DNA from: Aspidapion aeneum | Lineage: Eukaryota > Arthropoda > Insecta > Coleoptera > Brentidae | Direction: 5' to 3' | Assembly (NCBI GenBank): GCA_963576565.1 | Contig: OY755047.1 | Coordinates: 34,005,851 to 34,069,850 of the forward strand | DNA: 64,000 bases | In this document: piece by piece, positions 45,903 through 57,461 of the stretch | Layout: every line of letters begins with the position of its first letter | Position numbering within the stretch: the first letter of the stretch is position 1 | The notes under the pieces: generated by a model | The model's input: the letters and a program-made list of their open reading frames with translations, nothing else | Databases searched by the model: none | What the model was told of the DNA's origin: nothing | Program-made: the position numbers and the translations under genes

Positions 45903-46204
45903 CTACAAATTTTAAAAATATACGTTCAAATTAACCCGCGAAATCGAAGGAGCCAGGGTACATTTTAGTCTGTAACCTGACGTGACGTGGCCATTTAAAA
46001 ACGAAATAGCCCCGCTTGTTATGTTCATAAAGTGGGCTATCCCTTTTGGTGGTGGTCTGGCTAATAATGCAGAGGCCTTAGTGGTATATCTTTGAGCCAA
46101 AGTGTTAAGCCTAAATCATTTATTGTTGTAATCTGCAGAGTTTTTTCATGTACTGGGTGGAAAAAAAAAATATGCCACTTTAGTCAAACTCAGTATGTAG
46201 GTAC

Positions 46205-46290
46205 GTGGGCACAATAGATCCATTTGTGGTCGCAGTGCATGGAGGTCCAGTAGGGCCTGCCACCACTTTCGAATACATACATACATACAT
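46205..46290 (+). pseudogene. Diverged LINE 3' tail copy
   Basis: GGGCACAATAGATCCATTTG, then TGGTCGCAGTG-ATGGAGG-GTAGGGCCTGCC, aligns with the other tails at lower similarity and ends in a CATA repeat instead of TCA. Confidence 0.5.
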
Positions 46291-46299
46291 CCCTTTTGG

Positions 46300-48249
46300 T
46301 AGACGGACGGGCCACGATCTGCCACTTTGTGGACCAGGGCTATCAAAACGGACGGCCTACGATCTACAACTTTTTTAACGTCACAGCGAAGGCTGATTTT
46401 CTTTTTGTTGGTCACGTCACGACACAGCTTTATCTTTAAAATATTAAAGTTGGAATGACGGTTCATGAATATTTGATTTTTGTTTTAAATAAAGTTGGTT
46501 TTAAGATTATTTTTACTATATTCTAGGAGAACATTTTTACCTTATTAGCCTGCGCCGCAATGGCTAGAGAAAGTATTATTTTCGAATATATTTTACAATA
46601 CAAACAAATAAAAAGGTGTTATGACAAAGGCAATACATATAAAATCTTTTTTTTTATCCTTCGTGGGGACAAAAGTTTGGTACAATCTGTGCTTGACAAT
46701 TGCGCCTCCTTAACTCGGCTGGGTTAGGGAGCAGGACAACAAGGCTTTAAGTAACAAGTATTAGTAAATATTTATTTGTTTAATGTCAGGGAGCGGCCTC
46801 GCACCCCGCAATGACCAATAAGGCATATGGTACTTAAGTAGATATAGTGAGAAAAATGTTGAATCTAATTTATTAAAATTGGTACATCTGCTTTTATAAC
46901 AAAATGAACGTTTACCTTAAATTATAAGTAGTTTGATATCATTTAATATTGGTTAAGGCTAACTTAAGAATACGTATGCAAGGTTTTTTATTATTGATTT
47001 TAAGTAAACTTGGCTTGGCTGGAAGGCTACTGATGGGTGCGCTTAGCGGCATTTTTTTTTAAGTCCTGAAGCTCATTATTAGTTACCTTAGAATAAATTC
47101 CCTTTAATTTGTTTAACGCTTCAGTTTAGTAACCTTAGAACATTGAACTACTAGAAGCAGCATAACCCCAAACCATAGGCAGGTTTGTTTAAGTAAATGA
47201 TCTCCAGACATTGTTGTCAAGTCAATTTGAAAATATTCCTAAACCTTTAATGGAACAAACATTTCTTTGTAAATCTTAAAAATAGTACATAACCATAATA
47301 CTTATTTATATTAAAAATGATTCAACATTCTATTGTAGCACATATATTATTTTTTAAATCTCAATAGTAATAATACAAAATCGTGCAGGTATAATACATT
47401 TAAAACAATGTGGCAGCTTAAGAACCGGCTGTTTGTTTACATAACAATGCTTAAAATATTTAGCTACGCCTATGTTTTGTTTACAGATAAATAAGCTGTT
47501 TACTTACTTGTAAAAGGACCGTGTATTTCCTACGGCATAGTATGTATTCCACACCTCGCACTTTTTTATCATATTGACTTTAACGCAAAAAAAAAACAAT
47601 AAAAAATCACAAAATTACAGGCTTTTTAGCACGGATCACCTTTTAGTCCACAACGATTCAAAATACAATGACGGCCATCAACAAGTGACAGTACGTTATC
47701 GACCACGCCGTTGTTGGCGAGGTTGCCACGCTGTTTGTTTTTTCGAACGTTTAAAGAAAACAATTATTATAAATTAATGTAATTTGACAAAAGTAAAAAT
47801 ATTTTATTGTATTTATCTTGGTAAAACTAGTAAGATAGGCGTTTACATTTTATTTTGAGTAAAAATATTGTTAATTTTTAAAGAAAATACCGTTTATTTA
47901 ATTATGCCTTTTTAGTTATCTTATCACATTCTGTAAACGTGGCAATTTGAGTTCGTTTCTCCCCCTGATCCCTTTGTAAATATTAGACTCAATCAATAAG
48001 AAAGCATGCTGCTTCTACGGGGTTTAACGTTTAAAGGTAGTAACTCTATAATAGGTATGCGTACGTGCCTTGGCTCTTTGCTTTTCCTAAAGAAACCCTA
48101 GTATAATAACAATTGCTGAGACTCCGAGGATGCTTCTAAAAAAGATCAACCTTAAGGATCTGTAAATTTAGCCCTTAACTACAGTTATGAATATACTTCA
48201 ATGGCAATAAATATTGCATTTTACTAACACGGTTATTTTTTGCGAACAG
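46300..48249. other. No firm gene; one possible minus-strand first exon
   Basis: Mostly AT-rich. At 47508-47572 on the minus strand an ATG opens MIKKCEVWNTYYAVGNTRSF, followed two codons later by a perfect GTAAGT donor; GC-richer sequence upstream (47640-47740) could be a 5' UTR. No continuation exon was found, so I do not call it a gene. Confidence 0.3.
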
Positions 48250-48394
48250 GCTAAGAATGGGAAGAGAAACTGGAAACATGAAATGGCAAGAAACTGAAAA
48301 GCACGAGTTTCCGGGAGAAGTTATCAATCAATCAGAGTCAAACGTTGAAAACATTGCCAAGAAATATCCAAAGGGAAAAGTCTTTTATCTTTGA
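48250..48394 (+). CDS. Candidate terminal exon of the plus-strand gene
   Basis: After a T-rich stretch ending GCGAACAG the frame reads LRMGRETGNMKWQETEKHEF, then GEVINQSESNVENIAKKYPK and a short tail to TGA at 48392-48394. It accepts phase 2, exactly what the exon ending at 40504 leaves, and the joint codon is TGG. The peptide is hydrophilic and lysine/glutamate-rich, with no recognised domain. AT-rich sequence follows, as for a 3' UTR. It is weak alone; the phase match raises it. Confidence 0.45.
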
Positions 48395-48546
48395 GATGCT
48401 TTATTGTAAACCGACTTTTAAAATGTGCCATTGGGACGATTAAAAAATATATAAACTGCATTCTTTACTATGAGTAATAATTTTTTAAAGAATTCTACGC
48501 AAAATATTTTTATACAAAGGGGCGCGAAACCGAACCGAACCTAACC

Positions 48547-48615
48547 GTGCCACAATAGACCCACTGGTGGTCGCAGTGGAAGGGCTGCAAGGCCAACTTA
48601 CATATGAATCATCAT
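48547..48615 (+). pseudogene. LINE 3' tail copy
   Basis: Only the last 70 bases or so of the tail family: CCACAATAGACCCACTGGTG through ATATGAATCATCAT. Confidence 0.65.
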
Positions 48616-49591
48616 TGTTTAAAAAAAATATGCATATTGATAGGGGGGCGCCGGGAGGGTTTGGACAAAATTTAAGTTAATATTTAGGATTGAGTAACCA
48701 ATAACTATAATTTTAGAATCAAACCCATTGATACATGCATCTTATATACACATTTGCATATTTTTTTGAAAAATTGTTTTATTATTATCAGTTACGCAGA
48801 TTAATATATTTTTATGTAATATGTCCAAATCCCCCCTAATGATAGGGAGGGTTTGGGCAGTTATTTAGTAAGCAAAACATATATATTTAACAAACATAAG
48901 TTTAAATAGTTGTAAATATAACTAAAACAAAATTACTATAAAGTAATAACTTTAGCATTAAATTAAGGTGTACTCGATAAAGCCGAGCTTAAAATGTAGC
49001 AGTTTAATTGATGTATTGGGTTTGTTATAGAATTTCGACTTCTTTGGATGACACAAATGCTGGAAGTAAAGAACATCGCACCCGTTTTTCAAAAATTTTC
49101 CATAAGGCCTGTGTAAACGGGTGCGATGTTCTTTAAAATGTTTGGAAGCAACTTGCAGTTTTTTGTTTAACTTTTCAAGAGTTCTACTATACTAATATAC
49201 TATGCGAAAAGGTTCGCACAGACTATCAAAATACAAATTTGTTAAAGTTTGTTTATATAGCCTCAAAAAGACAATAAAGTTTTATTGTTAAAGCATACCT
49301 AATCCTGACAATAAATTAGCGACTTAATAAAGGGCTGACCGGAATATTATTAATTATAAATAAATACAGAAATTATTTTTTCACCGATCAAAACCCCTCC
49401 CTAGATTTTGGCACAGATCCGCGCTTAGTTTAGACTAATAGGAAACGAATTATATAAAGCGCTGATTATTTTGCACCGATTTAATGTTATAACGTTGTTT
49501 GATGGAATCTCCTCAAACAACGGTTATAACAAACCATATGTTCGACACAGAAGATCTGAACAGTGTCTCACCCAAACTGATATCCGGCCTT
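48616..49591. other. No gene seen; two hairpins
   Basis: It holds the perfect 21-bp stem at 49067-49135 and a shorter hairpin (GTTGTTTGA / TCAAACAAC) at about 49491-49526. GGGAGGGTTTGG motifs recur at 48653, 48844 and, inverted, 49386, which may mark one more degraded element. Confidence 0.4.
49067..49135. repeat. Perfect 21-bp hairpin stem, 27-nt loop
   Basis: TAAAGAACATCGCACCCGTT (plus one further T) pairs without mismatch with the stretch 49115-49135. Size is in the range of a microRNA precursor stem or a small palindromic repeat, but the perfect pairing is more typical of a recent inverted duplication or a MITE end pair. Confidence 0.7.
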
Positions 49592-49709
49592 TTTGGAGGA
49601 TTAGGCATACAGTGGTGAGAAACCACTCAAAAGTGAGCCACAATAGACCCACTCGTGGTCGCAGTGGAAGGGCTGCAAGGCCCACTCACATATGAATCAT
49701 CATCATCAG
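49592..49709 (+). pseudogene. LINE 3' tail copy with TCA repeat
   Basis: It begins near GAGGATTAGGCATACAGTGG, runs through AACCACTCAAAAGTGAGCCA and ends ATATGAATCATCATCATCAG. This is the best preserved tail of the family and it shows the simple-repeat terminus of a LINE. Confidence 0.7.
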
Positions 49710-49939
49710 CCATACATTTTCTTCAGGAAATATTCCACAGAAAATGTAAACCCCATACATAATTTTACGAAAAACGATTTTTATTATTGACTAACTACAT
49801 TTTTTGCTTGCTCGTCTAATTTTGTTTTCATCAGACTGATAATTGTTAAAAGTTTATGCATTTTAGAAAAAACAAGTGATACAAATTTGTGTAAATAATA
49901 AAACCAATTTTTTTTGTCAAAACTTATAACGCCAGTAAT

Positions 49940-50959
49940 TCTGTAACGAAATAGCGCGTATTAAAATAGCGCTTTTCAAAACAGCGTGTGTTCAGAATAG
50001 CGCGTGTTCAAAATAGCGCGTTTCAAAATAGCTCGTGTTCACAATAGCGCGTATCAAAATAGCGTGTATCAAAATAGCGTGTATCAAAATAGCGCGTATC
50101 AAAATAGCGCGGGTTCATAATAGCGCGTGTTCAAAATAGCGCGTGTTTAAAATAGCGCGTATCAAAATAGCGCGTGATCAAAATAGCGCGTATCAAAATA
50201 GCGCGTGTACAAAATAGCGCGTCCCAGTTTTCCTTAGGTATATTCACCTAAACAGTTTGAGCAAGGTCAGATAAGTTATACTTACTTAACTGTTAAATAA
50301 ACTGATGGCTTGCTATATTTAACACATCTCATATAGTTCGACTAAGGCGTCTCTTTGTAACATATTTAAAAAAAAAAACTTCCCTGGCTTATTTTCCTAG
50401 AGGGTGCGTAACCAAACCGAATCGAACCGAACCGGACGGAACCGAACCGAACCCAAACATTTTCTCCAGTTAACTCCCTGACCTTTTTCCACCAAAAAAA
50501 ATGTCCTTAAGTCACAGGTTAGAATAGAAACCTACCAAAATAAGGATCGGAATGCTAATTTAGGAAATAATTTTTTCAAAAAATGTTTCGGTTTGGTGCG
50601 GTTCATTTTAGTTCGGTGCGGTTTGGATCGGTTTGGTTCGATTCGGTTTGGTTACGCCCTTTAGGATCCCGGGGTTGGGAAAGTTTTTTTTTTTTTTAAA
50701 TATGTTAGAAAGAGACCCCTTACTCGAACTATTTTATAACAGCGACGTTTGTAATGGCGATATTTCAAAACGCGGTATTTTTCGACGCGCCATTTTGAAC
50801 ACACGCTATTTTAAACACGCGCTATTTTGATACGCGCTGTTTTGATACGCGCTATTTTGAACACGCGCCATTATAATACGCGCTATTTTGATCACGCACC
50901 GTTATGATACGTGCTATTTTGAACACGCGGTATTTTGATATGCGCTATTTCGTTACAGA
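49940..50959. mobile_element. Foldback element 1 (AATAGCGCG-unit arms)
   Basis: The left arm (49940-50222) is a tandem series of units such as AAAATAGCGCGTGTTC and AAAATAGCGCGTATC. The right arm (about 50755-50959) is the inverse series, and the outermost TCTGTAACGAAATAGCGC is matched exactly in inverse at 50942-50959. The spacer of about 530 bp itself has inverted CCGAA-type repeats near 50420-50455 and 50585-50650. Arms made of short direct repeats are the hallmark of Foldback transposons. No coding frame of note. A target duplication was not clear. Confidence 0.85.
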
Positions 50960-51434
50960 GCCATTACCAAGACCTTAAAACTTAGCATTTTAGACCGGGT
51001 TTAAGTATTAAGTCTTACCGACCGGTTTAAGTATATTTTTTAATACTCACAGGTCAAATAACTACAAACATTTGGTTCAACCTAATGTGCAATATGATAG
51101 TAAGCATTTCTAGATGAGTGTCATTTCATACAAATTCAAATTAACTTTAGGAATAAAGAAAAACCACATAAAAAATTTGTAATGATCATATCAAATTGTA
51201 ATACCACCCCTGAAGGGTGGTTTAAAGTTCGAAAAACTATAGAAATAAACCATGATCCATAAAAAAGCCTATATGTATACAAAAATTTTCAAAGCTTAAT
51301 AATACATAAATGACTTAAAGCTATATCGAACTGCATTACCGTATTAAATACATATAAATATTTAAATATTGTAAAAAGCGCAAATTATATTGAAATCTGT
51401 TTTTAGTAACATATTCGCTAACTTGTCTAAATAG
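50960..51434. other. No gene seen
   Basis: AT-rich sequence; a short inverted pair ACCACCCCTGAAGGGTGGT lies near 51201-51222. It ends at the CTAAATAG target duplication of the following element. Confidence 0.4.
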
Positions 51435-52353
51435 CAGCGGCGTAGCGTGGGGGGCGCGGGGGGTTCCACGCCCCCCCGCCTTGTAACCTTTAATAAGTAG
51501 TAAAAACTAAACATTGGTATAGCCGTAAAAAAATAATACCTTGCAACTTATTATTTAGATAGTTAAGCAATATTACGTATCCTTTCAGGCAGTGTGGAAA
51601 TTATACAATTTTGCATCATGCATCGCGGTAAGAAAGAAAAAACTTGTGGTGCTATTTTTGTTTAGAAACTTAATATTTTTAAAATTTTCGCCTGCGGCGC
51701 AATTTATACAAACTTTCTGTGTTGATTTAATTTTTTTTTAATTTTCGCCTACAACGCAATTTTTTTAAAATTTTTCAGTGTTTTTTTTTAGTTTAGCCGT
51801 TTTTTCAGCAAAGTATTATTATTTTTAATTTTCGTGGAGTAAGGGTTTAGGTAAGGGGGCGCCAAATTTATTGTTTGCCTACAAAAAAATACCTAGCTAC
51901 GGAACTAACTAACTGCGGCGCTTAAATACCTTTGAAACTAACCAATACTTTTGTATTTGGTCTCAGTTTTCCCGAAAATTTTGGTTCGGTTCGGTAGTTT
52001 TCTAAAATATTTGTTTGTAATTTGTTTTCGTTCTTATTAAAAATTTTCTTCTTTGGCACCATTTTTTCCAAAAGCATGATTTTTCAAAAATTTTTGCACT
52101 TTTTTTGCACCTATATCTACAAAAAAAGTACTAGGTGTAAAGTGTTTTTGTTTTTTTTTCCAAAAAGCGAAATATTAACCCGCTAATGTATCGGTAGCGT
52201 TCCATTTAAATTCGACACCATATTAATATAACTATAAGCAATTTAATTAATAATAATAAAAAAAAGTAGGAAACTATTTTAATTAAAAAAAAAAAAATTG
52301 GCACCCGTTTAATCCTCTGCCCCCTCCGCCCTTTGAACCACGCTACGCCGCTG
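51435..52353. mobile_element. hAT-like non-autonomous element with 8-bp duplication
   Basis: Termini CAGCGGCGTAGCGTGG and CCACGCTACGCCGCTG are perfect inverses. CTAAATAG flanks both sides (51427-51434 and 52354-52361). CAG-type ends and 8-bp duplications fit the hAT superfamily. The 919-bp interior is AT-rich without a transposase. GC-rich subterminal blocks (GGGGGGCGCGGGG / CCCCCTCCGCCC) are also inverted. Confidence 0.88.
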
Positions 52354-52361
52354 CTAAATAG

Positions 52362-54042
52362 TTAAGATGTAATTTTAAGTTTTTTAGTGAGAGATAAATT
52401 CTATATATATTTTATATGAAAATATCCTGCCTACACTTAGAAGAAACCTGAACCTTCTATGAAACCCGAGAACCATCCAGATAAAAAGCTTATTCTGCTG
52501 ACTTGCGTTTCCTATAAAATAAACAACACGTGCATTCAAGCAGAATTGCACTTTATTTCTAAGAAACTTAAATCTAGAATATTAAAGAATTATTCCATTA
52601 CTTAATCAGCACTTTTTCTTTATATAAACTAAAATCATTGTATTGTTAAGTCATTCTCTTTAGAATCGTTCTTAAGTCCACGTTCATCTATACCGTTTAA
52701 GTCCTATATTGTATTTAATTAAAATAAAGTTTTTTGTTAACAGTTAAAATTAAACTTTAAAGTATAACAGATATACAAAACTCAAAATTTATTCATTATA
52801 CATACAATGTTAGAAAAGTCGGTCAAACTCGAAATAAAAGAAACTTTACGTTCTATTTACACAAATACTTGCACTACGAAACATGTACACGGAATCCAAT
52901 AATCGTTGAGTTTTATTGGCTACAGAAGAAAACAATAATAGCGGTTGTTTAGAAGGCAAAACACATACGATTTAAAAATAGAAGTCTCTCAAAATTGATG
53001 ATAAACCCACTTTAAAAAATTTTTGGTTAAATATATCAGCAAACGTATCACTTTTGGTCCACAACAAAAGGGTAAAATCAGTGGAGTGAGAAAATTTCAT
53101 CGAATTGAATTATCAGTTTGTATTCTAAACCTAGCAACTCTAATAGCTTTTTAAATTACAAACGTACATTTGAACAGTTTGGATGCTATCTAATATAAAT
53201 AGCAATTGTGTCATGAAACATATAAATAAACAAGTAACGTCGATGTACGTGAAAGATAAACCCATTAAAAAAATTATATAAAAAAACCACCTACTTGTCG
53301 CAGTTGGGTACAAAATTCATAAGTGTGCCCAACTACGACTAGGAGGTACAAGTAGATTTAGCAGTTGGGTGATTTTTTTATTAATTTTTTTTTCAAGTTT
53401 TAGGTTTATTTATTATTCAGCTTTATAGAAAGCACTATGGATTTACCATTCATTTAGCGTTACCCAGAAATTACGTGTAGATTTTTTGCGGACTTGTTTT
53501 CCTTTTTGTTTTGTTTTTTTGTTTTTTTATTTTTTTATTTCTCTTTTGTTTTTTTTCCAGATGGATTGACATTAAGAAAGAAAATATAGGAAGTTTTCAC
53601 TAATGCTAAAGCTCTACTAATAAAACACTTCTATTAATAATAATATACCCACTAAAACATTAGTTAACTATTCAACAATGTCCAAAGGGTAGATAGGTAG
53701 TACATTAAATGAAGGTAGGGGAGGGGAGAGGGAGGGAGGAACTAGTAAAATGGTGTTGAAAAAAAATCGCAGAAAGAATTTTTGAAATCGCTCCATATGT
53801 ATTTGATAAAATTATGCGAATATGGTTTTTGAAGAGGGTGGGGGGGGGGCGGAATCACAGGAGTAGAGATGGGTGTAAATAGAGAGGAATAAAAAGTAGT
53901 TACAGCAAAGAAGAGGATATTTGCAATGAGTGATCAAAGGAATTTCATTAAAATCGATTGAAATTTAAGTAATCCCTCATGGGACAAAATGGCGTCTGAC
54001 GCAAATCAACTCTATTAATAAATTAAACTTTTATAAACACAT
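52362..54042. other. No gene seen
   Basis: AT-rich, with T-rich tracts at 53500-53560, a small inverted pair AGTTGGGTAC / GTGCCCAACT near 53303-53328, and a purine-rich run at 53711-53740. Confidence 0.4.
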
Positions 54043-54084
54043 AATTCCACGCCAAATCATCCAACGGGGTATCACGAAAAAAAT

Positions 54085-55039
54085 GGTTCTGCTACAGAAT
54101 AGCGCCTTACAAAATAGCGCTGCTTGAAAATGGCGCTGCCACAAAATAGCGCTGCTACAAAATAGCGCTGCTACAAAATAGCGCTGCTTCAAAATAGCGT
54201 GCATCAAAATAGCGCTGCAACAAAGTAGCGCGCATCAAAACAGCGCTGCTACAAAATAGCGCTGCTACAAAATCGCGTGCGTCAAAATGCCGCTGCCTCA
54301 AAATAGCACTGCTACAAAAAAGCGCGCATCAATATAGCGCTTTTCAAAATAGCGCTGCTACAAAATAGCGCGCATCAAAATGGCGCTGCTTAAAAATAGC
54401 GCTGCTACAAAATAGCGCTTTATGACTCCCGGTAACCTCATTCTAACATATATTTAAAAAAAAAAACGTCCCTGACTTTTTCCCGGGATCCTAGAAGGTG
54501 TGAAACCAAACCGAACCGAACCGAACCGAATGGGACCAAACCGGACCGAACCGGCATCTTAGAGTTTGGAAACCAAACCGAACTAAACCGATACTTTGAT
54601 TCGGTTCAGTTCGGTTCGGTTCAGTTTTGTTTTACACCCGTTAGGATCCCGCGAAAGAAGTTTTTTTTTGAAAAAATATGTTAGAAAGAGACCTCTTAGT
54701 CAAACAGTTGCTGTTTGTAATGATGCTTTTTTAATTTCGCTGTTTTTATTAGATGTCGCTATTTTGCGGCAGCGCGTTATTGATGCGCGCTATTTTGTAG
54801 CAGCGCTATTTTGTAAGGCGCTATTTTGATGCGCGCTATTTTGTTCCAGCGCTATTTTGTGGCAGCGCCATTTTCTAGCAGCGCTATTTTGTAACGCGCT
54901 ATTCTGTAGCAGCGCTATTTTGTAAGGAGCTATTTTGATGCACGCTATTTTGTAAGCGCTATTTTGTAGCAGTGCTATTTTGTGGCAGCGCTATTTTGAA
55001 GCAGCGCTATTTTGTAGGGCGCTATTCTGTAGCAGAGCC
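54085..55039. mobile_element. Foldback element 2 (AATAGCGCTGC-unit arms)
   Basis: The left arm (54085-54420) repeats units like AAAATAGCGCTGCTAC and the right arm (about 54735-55039) is the inverse. The outer ends GGTTCTGCTACAGAATAGCG and the inverse of GGCTCTGCTACAGAATAGCG match with one difference. The spacer carries CCGAA/TTCGG repeats in inverted order, as in element 1. Flanks GAAAAAAAT (54076-54084) and GAAAAAAT (55040-55047) look like an 8-9-bp target duplication with one A lost or gained. Confidence 0.87.
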
Positions 55040-55892
55040 GAAAAAATCTAAATTTTGATAACATGTATTAGTGTCCTTAGGAATACCAAATTAACAAACT
55101 TTAATTTTTAATGTCGCCTCCCGCATTTTACAGGCCACTTTAAAAGTAAAAAAAGAAAAAAATCAGTTGTGGCCTTAATTTTGTTATGTCTATTGTATTA
55201 AATCTAATGTAAAAACAAATTAAAGAAATCTTTAATATTGGTTGAATAATCCTATAGAGAAAAAAAAATAACTCACTTTTTTGACATGGCAAAAATAAAT
55301 TAAAAAAATAGTAAATTTTATGATTTTCTCGACATTTAATTAATTACATCAGTGCGGAATAAAGTCTGTACGCACATTAAGGCACAGTGGCTTGTCTATC
55401 ATACAAGGCAAAAGAAAAATTTCTAGGTCTATTGGTTTCAGCAAACTAAATTTTTAAAAATTGGAAAAACCGCAAAAACCTCATATTTGGCAACTTTTGA
55501 CTAAATAAATTGTCATATCTATCTGTGTATTAAAACCTCGCTTGGGCACTTGTGCCTTGTTTTACTTCACATTGTACCGTCTAAATAAAAGTAAAATAAA
55601 AAATCTGGGTCTGTCATTTTAACATCAACTTTTAAGCTATTTGGTTAAAGCATGTAAAAAATCTCATTTTTTTATTCAGTCGCAAAAGGAAAAAAAATAT
55701 ATGTATAAAAATCATGGTCAGGGGATCTTATTTATAGTCACATACTGTTTTGCATGACATTCTACTTTGTGGGTTCAAGTCCCATCTTCGTACACTGTTG
55801 GATTTTTTTTTGTTTAGTTTTAAGAATAAATTTTTGGTGAGACACGGATATTAATTAGTTTGTTTTTTTGGTAAATGAAATGGTTCGGGTTT

Positions 55893-56038
55893 CAGTGGCG
55901 TATGCAGGAGGGAGGGGGTTGGGGGCCTAATCTTTCCAAAGCCATTAAATAACTTCTCCTAAAGATTGGAAATAAATGGTTTCCAGGACTCAAGCCCCCT
56001 CTCCCAACCCCCTTGGAAAATTTTTGCATACGCCACTG
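55893..56038. mobile_element. Short MITE with CAGTGGCGTATGCA ends
   Basis: Perfect 14-bp inverted ends CAGTGGCGTATGCA enclose 118 bp, with inverted GGAGGGGGTTGGGGGC / GCCCCCTCTCCCAACCCCC subterminal blocks. Ends resemble the hAT-like family at 56917. No target duplication remains. Confidence 0.75.
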
Positions 56039-56916
56039 GGCATTAAAAAAAAACTAACTACTAACGCATGGTAAAAGTCATTGTGATGCGTTTGGAGGTA
56101 CTGTGAAACGATTTGTTTTACATTAAAATCTCAAACGAACAACAACTGGACACCATTCTGTCACTCCTCTGGATAATTTAACTATAGATGCTAAATTTAC
56201 ATCAAGCTCAGAAAAAAAATTTGTTCGGTTTCTGAAATAATAGAACTCAACTTCTTTTCCGATTTTTTAAATATGACAGTAGGTTACTACTAAGAAAGTA
56301 AATAAACTTTTAAAAAATTTGTGTAGTGACCTTATGAAGAGAATTTAGACCATAATTTAGAGAACACTGCTCATATGAATAAACTTTACCCTCATAAACC
56401 TTAATTTCGAGGGGCGGGTCTGGAAACTTTATTTGGCGCGGGGAAATATTATAATAAATATTTCACAAAACTATTTTTCGTAGTGACCAGGAGGTTTATT
56501 CTGTGTGTCAAAACTAAGTAAAGTTTCAGATTTGGGGGGGAAATTTTCCCTTTTCTCGCTCAAGTATATGCGCGAATGTAATTTGTGATGCAATTTAACA
56601 TCATTAAAAATATTAAAATAACATATTAAAAAAATGTGTAGTGACCTTAAGGATTACAGACCCAGATTTTTTATTATTGTTTTTAATAGTATATGATACA
56701 GTGAAAAATTTAGCCTACTTGATTATCACCAGCACCCCGATAGACAGGGTCATTTTTTATGCTGAAGTTGAGGGATCTCCTAGACATTCTTTACTTCTTT
56801 GTGGAACTCCAAGGTAACATCTACTTTTTAAATATGTTTTATACAAGGAAGATATAGTCCTTGAGGATAGCTTCCAACATTATATCACAAATTTAAGAAA
56901 ACATTACATTTATACC

Positions 56917-57099
56917 CAGTGGCGTATATATGGGGGGGCCGCCCCCCCCCCCCGAATCTAAGATTTTTTTGGATATTTTCCACATATTTCATGAATACAA
57001 ACATAAAATAGCATAAAATACACCCTCATGAGGTCTCGCCCCCCCCCCCCCAAAACTGTCTCGGGCCCATCCCGAAACTTTTTCCTATATACGCTACTG
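56917..57099. mobile_element. CAGTGGCG-family MITE, complete, TTTATACC duplication
   Basis: Ends CAGTGGCGTATATATG and the inverse CAGTAGCGTATATAGG are flanked by TTTATACC at 56909-56916 and 57100-57107. The interior (183 bp in total) matches the truncated copy at 40186-40356. An 8-bp duplication and CAG ends suggest hAT. Confidence 0.87.
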
Positions 57100-57461
57100 T
57101 TTATACCCCAAAAGAATATGTAAACTTTGGGAATTTCTGCGTTTTTTGGATATTTTCTAAATTGCTCTAATCAAGCCAGTGTAAAAGATTTTGCTAAACG
57201 TCACATTTTTTTGAAAACTAATTTTATGCATGTTTTTTTTAGGTGCTGTTTACTATGAGCATAAATTTTTTCTTTAAAGTCCCATTTTGCCTGTTTTTAG
57301 ACTTTTTAAATGCGTGTGCAACAGACTAATTGGATTTAAAAATCTAAAATTGTGCAAAAGTGGTTAAGCATAAGCTGTTTCATTTAGTATCATGATTAAA
57401 GAAAAAAATTAAATGTGAGGGCAACACTTTTTTTGTAAATTGGATGATTTGGCGTGGAATT

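Larger units (their letters stand above)
54043..57461. mobile_element. 3.4-kb inverted-repeat element hosting other insertions
   Basis: A perfect 22-bp inverted pair, AATTCCACGCCAAATCATCC (plus two A) at 54043-54064 and its inverse at 57440-57461, bounds a stretch containing foldback element 2 and two MITEs. A second, inner perfect 20-bp pair is AATAAAAAATCTGGGTCTGT at 55595-55614 and its inverse at 56656-56675. TGTAGTGACCTTA recurs near 56325 and 56638. No transposase frame was seen and no target duplication was established, so the element call is an inference from the nested symmetry. Confidence 0.5.

Noticed and set aside
46146..46466. 106-residue minus-strand frame
   Set aside because: It covers the antisense of a LINE tail and a CATA repeat; a chance frame.
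47574..47777. Plus-strand frame with YRPRRCWRGCHAVCFF
   Set aside because: No ATG context or splice support; the opposite strand looks more like a 5' UTR.
49940..50222. CRISPR-like array from regular AATAGCGC repeats
   Set aside because: Units are about 15 bp without unique spacers, are matched by an inverted arm, and the genome is eukaryotic.
55740..55800. Possible tRNA or SINE head from GGGTTCAAGTCCC near 55774
   Set aside because: A good B box only; no A box, no acceptor stem and no element borders.
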